Below the pieces are notes generated by a model. It made no database searches. It was given only the letters and a program-made list of their open reading frames with translations, and was not told where the DNA came from. Positions 1-4,806 of a stretch of 5,771 nt of DNA are shown piece after piece. Source of the stretch: Gemmatimonadota bacterium (GTDB taxonomy: Bacteria; Gemmatimonadota; Gemmatimonadetes; Longimicrobiales; Gaopeijiaceae); NCBI GenBank assembly GCA_018678395.1, contig JAHHMJ010000351.1, forward strand, positions 1 to 5,771. The letters run 5' to 3'. A program made the translations under genes and the position numbers. How positions within the stretch are numbered: position 1 is the stretch's first letter; every line of letters begins with the position of its first letter.

Positions 1-1
1 C

Positions 2-844
2 GGCCCCGTGATCGCGTGGCGGCGTGCCTCGAAGCGCAACCTGAAGAAGAACTTCGTCTGGCCGCTCGGGGTCGGCGTCCTCACGGCGGCCGCGCTGTGG
101 ATCGCGGGCGCTCGCCACGGAATGGCCCTGCTCACCTTCGGGATCTCCGCCTTCGTCATGACGATCATCGTGGTGGAGTTCTGGAAGGGGACCCGAGCGC
201 GGGCGCGCATCGAGGGCGAGGGTGTGGCCAAGGCCTTCTACCACCTGATCGCCCGCAACCGCCGGCGCTGGGGCGGCTACATCGTCCACGTCGGGGTGGT
301 GCTCATCTTCACCGCGTTCGCGGCGGCGCCGTGGTACGGCGAGTTCCTGCAGACGCTGGAGCCCGGCGAAACGATGGTCGCCGAGTCGCCGCTCGGGCAC
401 ACGTACGAGATGACCTACGAGGGCATGTCGACGAACGTCCGCGACCCCGACAAGAACCTGCAGTGGCAGGCCGTGGCCCTGGTCAGCGTGCGTCGGGACG
501 GTGAGCCGCTCGGTACCTTCACGACCGAGAAGCGGCGCTACATTCGCCCCGAGGCCCAGATCGTCACCGAGGTCGGCATCAAGCAGTTCCCGATGGAGGA
601 TCTGTACATCATCCTCGCGGATGCCGATCTCGAGAGAATCCTGCAGGGGGATGCCGGCGGCCAGGCCGTGACGTTCAACGTCCTGGTGAAGCCGCTGATC
701 GCGTGGATCTGGGCAGGCGGACTGATTCTCACGTTCGGCAGCCTGATCTCGATGTGGCCCAGCGCGGAACGGGTGAAGACCCCGAGCTCTTCGCGAGGCC
801 GCGCGGGCGCGACGGGGGCCGAGCCGCTCCCGGCGGGGGACTGA
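2..844 (+). CDS. ccmF: Cytochrome c maturation protein CcmF, C-terminal part (5' truncated by window)
   Basis: CcmF is the membrane haem-lyase subunit of System I; it takes haem from holo-CcmE and attaches it to apocytochrome c in the periplasm. The reading frame is open from position 2 (Gly-Pro, then VIAWRRASKRNLKKNF), matching the conserved GPxIxWRRAS segment of CcmF, so the GTG at 8 is internal and the true start lies upstream. About 280 of the usual ~650 residues are visible. They include membrane segments near 65-110 and 121-180, then NRRRWGGYIVHVGVV (259-301), whose His (codon 287-289) sits where the transmembrane haem b ligand of CcmF is expected. A periplasmic domain follows with the family-typical TEVGIKQFPMEDLYIIL (about 568-618), then a last membrane helix containing KPLIAWIWAGGLI and ending in MWPS. 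The WWD haem-binding domain is outside the window. The tail after 765 is polar and low-complexity. The stop is 1 nt before the next GTG start. Family assignment is secure. Confidence 0.95.
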   Translation, partial: GPVIAWRRASKRNLKKNFVWPLGVGVLTAAALWIAGARHGMALLTFGISAFVMTIIVVEFWKGTRARARIEGEGVAKAFYHLIARNRRRWGGYIVHVGVVLIFTAFAAAPWYGEFLQTLEPGETMVAESPLGHTYEMTYEGMSTNVRDPDKNLQWQAVALVSVRRDGEPLGTFTTEKRRYIRPEAQIVTEVGIKQFPMEDLYIILADADLERILQGDAGGQAVTFNVLVKPLIAWIWAGGLILTFGSLISMWPSAERVKTPSSSRGRAGATGAEPLPAGD

Positions 845-845
845 C

Positions 846-1277
846 GTGGCACTCCTCGGTGCGCTTCTGCTGGTCACGGCGGTGGTGCTGTTCATCCTGC
901 TGCCCGTGGCCAGGGGTCAGCATGCATCGCTGACGCGAGAGGACGACGAACTCACCGAAGCCGAAGCGCGCCGGCGGGTGACGCTGCTCGCTCTGCGAGA
1001 CGTCGAGTACGACTACCACACGGGCAAGCTCGACGAGGGCGACTACCTGGCGTTGCGTTCGGAGCTGTCGGCCGAGGCGCTCGCCGCGCTGCAGGAAGCC
1101 GAGGCCGAAGGGGGCGGAGGCGACCCCGACATCGAGGCGGAAATCGCCGCCGTGCGAGCCGGTCTCGACGCGGGGACGACCTGTGGCGACTGCGGGCATC
1201 GCAATCCCGACGGGAGCCGGTTCTGCGCCGCCTGCGGGCACGCATTGGCCTCCCGGGAGGCGACGCCGTCGTCGTGA
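846..1277 (+). CDS. CcmI-like membrane-anchored protein with C-terminal zinc ribbon
   Basis: This 143-residue protein probably assists the Ccm system. Residues 2-22 form one hydrophobic anchor. Residues 36-83 (LTEAEARRRVTLLALRDVEY, then DYHTGKLDEGDYLALRSEL) look like the N-terminal helical region of CcmI/CycH proteins, which have similar 'L-R-E/D-x-E-x-D-x-x-x-G-K-L-x-x-x-D-Y' segments. An acidic, glycine-containing linker (84-110) leads to a zinc ribbon with Cys113, Cys116, Cys127 and Cys130 (CxxC-X10-CxxC). Classical CcmI instead carries a large periplasmic TPR domain that binds apocytochrome, and that is absent here. The GTG start at 846 is preceded by GGGGGA (835-840), 5 nt away, and lies 1 nt after the ccmF stop; the stop overlaps the ccmA start. 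Position between ccmF and ccmA supports a maturation role. Topology is uncertain: a zinc ribbon suggests the cytoplasmic side, a CcmI-like role suggests the periplasmic side. The gene is certainly real; its function is inferred. Confidence 0.85.
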   Translation: MALLGALLLVTAVVLFILLPVARGQHASLTREDDELTEAEARRRVTLLALRDVEYDYHTGKLDEGDYLALRSELSAEALAALQEAEAEGGGGDPDIEAEIAAVRAGLDAGTTCGDCGHRNPDGSRFCAACGHALASREATPSS

Positions 1278-2014
1278 CCGCGACGGCCCCCGGCCCCCGG
1301 CTCGAAGCCGAGGGGCTGGCCCGGGCCTTCGGTGCCCACCGGGCCGTGGACCACGTGTCGTTCACGCTGGAGCCCGGCGAGGTCGTGGCGCTCCTGGGGC
1401 CGAACGGGGCGGGGAAGACGACGCTTCTTCGGCTCCTCTCCGGAGCGCTCCGACCGTCCGAGGGTGTCGTGAAGCTCGACGGGCGCGCGCTGGATACCCG
1501 AGGCCCCGAGTGGCAGTCGCGAGTCGGGGTCCTGTCCCATCAGGGCTTCCTCTACGGCCACCTGAGCGCTCGCGAGAACCTTCGCTTCTATGCCGATCTC
1601 TACGCACTCGACCATGCCCGGGAGCGTGTCGAACGCGGGCTGGAGTCGGTCCAGCTGACACCGAGGGCCGACGATACCGTGCGGACCTATTCCCGAGGCA
1701 TGCGGCAGCGACTGGCCCTCGCCAGGACGCTCCTGCACGATCCCGACGTGGTGTTGCTCGACGAGCCCTACACGGGCCTCGACGCCCACGCGGCCGCGGT
1801 GCTGCGCGGCGTCCTCGAGGCGCTTCGAGACGGAGCGCGGACCGTCCTGCTCGTGACGCACAATCTGACCGAGGGCCTCGCCCTGTCCGACCGCATCGCG
1901 ATCCAGGTACGGGGACGCTGGGTGCACGAGGCACCGGCGCGGGACTTCGACCCCACGACCATTCACGAGCGGTATCGCCAGACCGTCGAAGGGGCGGGGG
2001 GCGGGGCGCCGTGA
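1274..2014 (+). CDS. ccmA: Haem exporter ATP-binding protein CcmA
   Basis: CcmA is the cytoplasmic ATPase of the CcmABCD complex; its ATP hydrolysis drives release of holo-CcmE from CcmC. The 246-residue protein has the full ABC set: Walker A GPNGAGKTT (residues 42-50), Q-loop Gln90 in LSHQGFLYGHLSARENL, signature YSRGMRQR (139-146), Walker B VVLLDEP (159-165), D-loop GLD (168-170) and switch His196. The YSRGMRQR form of the signature and the short single-domain length (family about 200-240) fit CcmA better than a general ABC ATPase, and ccmB follows directly. The GTG start at 1274 overlaps the previous stop in a GTGA arrangement, and the stop overlaps the ccmB start the same way, indicating translational coupling. 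The last ~10 residues are glycine-rich because of a G-run in the DNA. No catalytic residue is missing. Confidence 0.96.
   Translation: MTATAPGPRLEAEGLARAFGAHRAVDHVSFTLEPGEVVALLGPNGAGKTTLLRLLSGALRPSEGVVKLDGRALDTRGPEWQSRVGVLSHQGFLYGHLSARENLRFYADLYALDHARERVERGLESVQLTPRADDTVRTYSRGMRQRLALARTLLHDPDVVLLDEPYTGLDAHAAAVLRGVLEALRDGARTVLLVTHNLTEGLALSDRIAIQVRGRWVHEAPARDFDPTTIHERYRQTVEGAGGGAP
1293..1316 (+). repeat. GC-rich inverted repeat (predicted RNA hairpin) early in ccmA
   Basis: CCCC (1294-1297) plus CGGCT (1298-1302) can pair with AGCCG (1306-1310) and GGGG (1312-1315), with A1311 bulged and a CGA loop; G1293-C1316 extends the stem to 10 pairs. It lies about 20 nt inside ccmA. It could affect ribosome loading on ccmA, but such stems arise readily by chance in GC-rich coding DNA. 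Confidence 0.25.
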
Positions 2015-2691
2015 ACGCCTACCTCCGCCAGGTCTACGCGGTGGTCCGCAAGGACCTCCTGCAGGAGCTCCGTACCCGTCAGCGGGTCGCGACGATGGGG
2101 GCCTTCGCGGTGCTCGTCGCCGTCCTCTTCAACTACGCCGTGGACCCGACGATCGTCCGCATCCAGAACATCGCCGCAGGGCTGCTCTGGATGACGCTGA
2201 TCTTCGCGGGGATCATGGGGGTCGGCCGCACGTTCGCACTCGAGGCCGAGGACGGGGCCTTCCAGGGGGTTCTGCTCGCGCCGATTCCGCGGGACGCGAT
2301 CTACCTCGGCAAGGTCATTTCGAACACCGTCCTGGTCACTGTGGTGGTCGCGCTGACCGTCGGGGTGTTCGGGCTCTTCTTCCAGCTGCAGTACGGCACG
2401 CATCCGGTCGCGCTGGCGCTGACGCTCTTCCTGGGGGTCGTCGGGTTCGTCGCCCTGGCGACGCTGTTCGGAGCGGTGACGGCCGGCACGACGCTGGGAG
2501 AGGCGCTTCTCCCGGTGCTCCTCTTCCCCCTCCTCGTACCGCTGGTAGTTTACGGCGTCGGAGCCACGGGGCGCCTGCTGCAGAACCGCCCCCTGGCCGA
2601 AGTCGAGGGTAACATCCGCATCCTGGGCGCGTTCGCGGTGGCATGCATCGCCATCGGAGCCGTCCTCTTCCGCCACGTCGTCGAAGACTGA
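2011..2691 (+). CDS. ccmB: Haem exporter permease protein CcmB
   Basis: CcmB is the integral-membrane partner of the CcmA ATPase in the CcmABCD complex of the inner membrane. The 226-residue product has the usual family length (about 220) and roughly six hydrophobic segments. Recognisable family features are the N-terminal cytoplasmic VVRKDLLQELRTRQR (11-25), the segment LLWMTLIFAGIMGVGRTFAL followed by EAEDGAFQGVLLAPIPRDAI and YLGKVISN (about residues 59-108), and the late LLPVLLFPLLVPLVVYG helix. In CcmB proteins the 'EDGxxxGLLLAP' stretch is the most conserved part. The GTG start overlaps the ccmA stop (GTGA at 2011-2014). A G-rich tract immediately upstream (1991-2006) stands in for a normal Shine-Dalgarno site. 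ccmC follows after 11 nt. Assignment is secure from both sequence and position. Confidence 0.96.
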   Translation: MNAYLRQVYAVVRKDLLQELRTRQRVATMGAFAVLVAVLFNYAVDPTIVRIQNIAAGLLWMTLIFAGIMGVGRTFALEAEDGAFQGVLLAPIPRDAIYLGKVISNTVLVTVVVALTVGVFGLFFQLQYGTHPVALALTLFLGVVGFVALATLFGAVTAGTTLGEALLPVLLFPLLVPLVVYGVGATGRLLQNRPLAEVEGNIRILGAFAVACIAIGAVLFRHVVED

Positions 2692-2692
2692 C

Positions 2693-2696
2693 GGAG
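2693..2696 (+). promoter_or_regulatory. Ribosome binding site deciding the ccmC start
   Basis: GGAG lies 6 nt before the ATG at 2703. An in-frame ATG at 2643 would add 20 Arg/His-rich residues (beginning MHRHRSRPLPP), overlap the end of ccmB by 49 bp and lacks a visible Shine-Dalgarno. The 2703 start is therefore preferred. Confidence 0.6.
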
Positions 2697-2702
2697 CTCG
2701 AA

Positions 2703-3407
2703 ATGCTCGATCGATCGAAGTCGGGAAGCTCTCGTGGAGCAGCGGTCATGGCATCGGCCGTGGCCCTCCTCGGCGCGTCTCTCCTCATGGTGTTGCTGTG
2801 GATGGTCTTCTTCTGGGTCCCGACCGAGGCGGTCCAGGGCGTCATCCAGCGGATCTTCTACGTGCACGTGCCCGCCGCATGGGTCTCGTTCATGGCCTTC
2901 GGCATCGTCGCCCTGTGCGGGGTCATGTACCTCTGGCTCAAGGACGACCGCTTCGACCGGCTGGCGGTCTCGGCGGCGGAGGGAGGCATGGTCTTCACGA
3001 CCATCGTCCTGCTCACCGGTCCGCTGTGGGGCAAGATCGCCTGGGGCACCTACTGGACGTGGGAGCCCCGTCTGACCCTCACGCTGCTGCTCTGGTTCAT
3101 CTACCTCGGGTACTTCATGGTGCGAAACGCCACGGAGAACCCGGAGCGCGGCAAGCGGTTCGCGGCGGTCGTCGGCATCGTGGGAGCGCTCGACATCCCG
3201 CTCATCCACGTCAGCGTCCTGTGGTTCCGGTCCCTGCACCCGCAGCCCGTCGTGCTCAACGCCGAAGGCCCTGCGCTGGACGCCGACATGGGCATCACCA
3301 TCGGCATGGGGGTGCTCGCCTTCACCGTCTTCTTCTTCGGGGTCATGATGTTGCGATATCAACTCGAGTGTGCCCGCGCGCGGGCCGAGCTCCTGGAGGC
3401 ACGATGA
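2703..3407 (+). CDS. ccmC: Haem-handling protein CcmC (WWD domain)
   Basis: CcmC is the inner-membrane WWD-domain protein that presents haem to the chaperone CcmE at the periplasmic face. From the ATG at 2703 it has 234 residues, near the family's ~245, with about six membrane helices. The two histidines expected to ligate haem are His55 in IFYVHVPAAW and His179 in WFRSLHPQP; their spacing of 124 residues equals that of His60 and His184 in E. coli CcmC. The tryptophan-rich motif is WGTYWTWEPRLT (114-125). It reads Tyr and Glu where the E. coli form (WGTWWVWDARLT) has Trp and Asp, a conservative variation. The paralogous haem proteins CcmF and CcsA are excluded by length and by the LLTGPLWGKIAWG context. 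The stop overlaps the start of the CcmD-like gene (ATGA, 3404-3407). A second possible start is Met16 (2748); it would remove only a polar N-terminal tail. Confidence 0.95.
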   Translation: MLDRSKSGSSRGAAVMASAVALLGASLLMVLLWMVFFWVPTEAVQGVIQRIFYVHVPAAWVSFMAFGIVALCGVMYLWLKDDRFDRLAVSAAEGGMVFTTIVLLTGPLWGKIAWGTYWTWEPRLTLTLLLWFIYLGYFMVRNATENPERGKRFAAVVGIVGALDIPLIHVSVLWFRSLHPQPVVLNAEGPALDADMGITIGMGVLAFTVFFFGVMMLRYQLECARARAELLEAR

Positions 3408-3634
3408 ACGCACGCAGCCTGGCCCGGATGGCGTCGGTCCTGCTCCTCACCCTCGCGGTGGCCACGCCGGTCCTCGGCCAGGCCACGGAGCTGGGGCGGC
3501 AGACCCTGGGGCGCCCCTATTGGCACTTCTTCGCGGCCTACGCGATCGTCGTCGTCATGCTGGCCGGGTGGATCGTGTCGATCGGCCGACGGCTCAAGGT
3601 AGTCGAGAGGCGGCTCCCCGAACTCGACGGCTGA
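3404..3634 (+). CDS. ccmD: CcmD-like small membrane protein
   Basis: CcmD is a small membrane protein that stabilises the CcmABC complex and is needed to release holo-CcmE. This 76-residue product has a basic N terminus, a hydrophobic stretch at 10-24 and a possible signal-peptidase site near VLGQA (23-27). The CcmD-like part follows: an aromatic patch RPYWHFFAAYAI (37-48), one membrane helix (about 43-60), then a basic-amphipathic tail SIGRRLKVVERRLPEL (59-74). The pattern 'Y-x-x-x-A-Y-x-hydrophobic helix-RRx' is typical of CcmD. Position immediately after ccmC with an ATGA overlap is the strongest evidence, because CcmD sequences are weakly conserved. The extra N-terminal hydrophobic segment is unusual compared with proteobacterial CcmD, which has a single helix; whether it is cleaved cannot be told from sequence alone. 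Confidence 0.8.
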   Translation: MNARSLARMASVLLLTLAVATPVLGQATELGRQTLGRPYWHFFAAYAIVVVMLAGWIVSIGRRLKVVERRLPELDG

Positions 3635-3639
3635 GTCGG

Positions 3640-4695
3640 GTGGCGGCGCCCGACCCGCAGGTCGTCGACCTGCGCAGCGACACGGTCACCCGACCGCCCC
3701 CCGCCATGCGGCGCGCGATGGCGGAAGCCGTGGTCGGCGACGACACCCTCGGCGACGACCCGACGGTCCGGGAGTTGGAAGCCGAAGTGGCTGCGCTGCT
3801 GGGCAAGGAGCGCGCACTGTTCTTCCCGTCCGGCGTCATGGCCAACCAGACGGCGCTGGCCGTGCAGGGCCGTTGGGGCAGCGAGGTGGTGGTCGAGGGT
3901 GGCGCGCACATCTTCCACTTCGAGGAGGGAGCGGCCGCGGCGCTCAAAGGACTGCAGCTGCGAGCGGTCCACACCGACGACGGGGTGCTCCGACCGGAGC
4001 ATCTGGATGCGGCCGTGCGGCCCGTGTCGCCCTACCTGCCCCGCACGTCGCTGGTATGTGTCGAGAACACCCACCTGGCGTCCGGGGGCCGCGTGGTGTC
4101 TCCGGAGGACCTCGACGCGCTCGGACGGGCCGCCGCGGCCCGCGGGCTCCCGGTTCACATGGACGGGGCGCGTCTGTGGCATGCAGCCGCGGCGACCGGT
4201 CGGGACACGGTCGACTTCACCCGGTCCGTGGACACGGTCATGGTGTGTCTGAGCAAAGGCCTGGGGGCCCCGGTCGGGTCGATGTTGGCGGGGCCCGCCG
4301 ACGTCATGGACGAGGCGTGGCGAGTGCGCCGTCGCTTCGGAGGAGGGCTGCGGCAGTCGGGGGTCCTCGCCGCCGCCGGCCTGTATGCCCTTCGCGAGCA
4401 CCGATCGGGTCTGTCGGACGATCATCGCCGGGCCCGCGAACTCGCCGCGGCCCTGGACGCCGTGCCGGGCATCTCGGCGCTGAACCCGGAGACCAACGTG
4501 GTCATGGCCGACCTCGACCCGGAGGTGGTCTCGACGGGGGACTTCTTGGGATTTCTGGAGTCCCACAGAATTCTGATGCTCGAGTTCGGGCCCGGACGGG
4601 TGCGCGGAGTCCTCCACCGGGACGTCGATTCCTCCCGTATGTCGCGATTACTTCAAGTTTTATCCGAGTGTGCGAGGTCTGGCTTTCCGGCTTGA
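3640..4695 (+). CDS. ltaE: Low-specificity L-threonine aldolase (PLP-dependent)
   Basis: This cytoplasmic fold-type I PLP enzyme cleaves L-threonine or L-allo-threonine to glycine and acetaldehyde. The 351-residue protein matches the LtaE/GLY1 family end to end: the N-terminal signature DLRSDTVTRPPPAM (10-23), GDDTLGDDPTVRELE (33-47), the PSGVMANQTAL cofactor-binding loop (63-73), His90 at the PLP-stacking position, VENTHLASGGRV, the PLP-ring Asp and Arg in HMDGARLWHA, and Schiff-base Lys206 in CLSKGLGAPVGS. GGGLRQSGVLAAAGLYAL follows, then a C-terminal GVLHRDVD like the family's 'xxTHxDV' segment. The GTG at 3640 is chosen because the conserved domain begins nine residues later; it is 5 nt after the ccmD stop, has no clear Shine-Dalgarno and is probably read by coupling. 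Open frame extends upstream to 3370, but that part overlaps ccmC and ccmD and is not conserved. The final ~50 codons contain AT-rich codons unlike the rest. No function in cytochrome maturation is known. Confidence 0.95.
   Translation: MAAPDPQVVDLRSDTVTRPPPAMRRAMAEAVVGDDTLGDDPTVRELEAEVAALLGKERALFFPSGVMANQTALAVQGRWGSEVVVEGGAHIFHFEEGAAAALKGLQLRAVHTDDGVLRPEHLDAAVRPVSPYLPRTSLVCVENTHLASGGRVVSPEDLDALGRAAAARGLPVHMDGARLWHAAAATGRDTVDFTRSVDTVMVCLSKGLGAPVGSMLAGPADVMDEAWRVRRRFGGGLRQSGVLAAAGLYALREHRSGLSDDHRRARELAAALDAVPGISALNPETNVVMADLDPEVVSTGDFLGFLESHRILMLEFGPGRVRGVLHRDVDSSRMSRLLQVLSECARSGFPA
4553..4575 (+). repeat. TTCTG/CAGAA inverted-repeat cluster in the 3' part of ltaE
   Basis: TTCTG (4553-4557), 8 nt, then the perfect 10-bp palindrome CAGAATTCTG (4566-4575) give three copies of one 5-bp half-site. 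It is written in the uncommon codons TTT, AGA and ATT. It lies about 125 bp upstream of the sigma-54-like element, a typical distance for an activator site, but lies in coding sequence and may be chance. Confidence 0.2.
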
Positions 4696-4699
4696 TTCG

Positions 4700-4715
4700 T
4701 GGCACGTTTCTGGCA
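4700..4715 (+). promoter_or_regulatory. Candidate sigma-54 (-24/-12) promoter for the beta-barrel gene
   Basis: TGGCACG (4700-4706), TTTC, then TGGCA (4711-4715) matches the sigma-54 consensus TGGCACG-N4-TTGCW at 11 of 12 defined positions. The essential GG (4701-4702) and GC (4713-4714) are present in correct register. Transcription would start near 4726, giving a leader of about 80 nt before the ATG at 4807. TGGCACG recurs at 4711-4717, so a direct-repeat operator with an 11-bp period is the alternative reading. No convincing sigma-70 promoter is seen in 4696-4806. Confidence 0.45.
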
Positions 4716-4792
4716 CGGATAAGTTCAGAATGACCGTCGACGCGTCGGGGACGACCGCCGGCCAACTCCATTGCCATTCCTGATGAAGGGAC

Positions 4793-4797
4793 GGAGG
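4793..4797 (+). promoter_or_regulatory. Ribosome binding site of the beta-barrel gene
   Basis: GGAGG is 9 nt before the ATG at 4807. It decides this start over the in-frame ATG at 4783, which has no Shine-Dalgarno upstream and would put eight extra mostly basic residues before the signal peptide. Confidence 0.7.
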
Positions 4798-4806
4798 ATC
4801 ATCAAG

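Noticed and set aside
1043..1966. Long minus-strand open frame opposite the zinc-ribbon gene and ccmA
   Set aside because: It lies antisense to two well-supported genes, has no recognisable domain, and long antisense frames are common in GC-rich coding DNA.
1183..2010. Upstream extension of the ccmB frame across ccmA
   Set aside because: The extension is Arg/Pro-rich out-of-frame translation of ccmA; ccmB homology begins at the GTG at 2011.
2643..2702. Earlier ATG for ccmC
   Set aside because: It adds an Arg/His-rich leader overlapping ccmB and lacks a Shine-Dalgarno, whereas 2703 has GGAG at proper spacing.
1963..3413. Minus-strand open frames opposite ccmB and ccmC, rich in Arg, Asp, Glu and Gln
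   Set aside because: The highly charged composition is what antisense translation of hydrophobic membrane codons gives; there is no family match.
3370..3639. Upstream extension of the ltaE frame
   Set aside because: It overlaps the end of ccmC and all of the ccmD-like gene, and threonine aldolase homology starts only at about 3667.
3538..4617. Minus-strand open frame opposite ltaE
   Set aside because: Antisense to an unambiguous threonine aldolase; low-complexity Arg/His/Gly composition and no domain.
4692..4723. Possible sigma-70 promoter (TTGATT ... GATAAG)
   Set aside because: The spacing is about 20 bp and the -10 match is poor; the sigma-54 register fits much better.
4738..4753. Palindrome CGACGCGTCG and small CGTC-GGG-GACG stem in the ltaE/beta-barrel gap, considered as a terminator
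   Set aside because: The stem is only 4-5 bp and no T-run follows, so it does not qualify as an intrinsic terminator.
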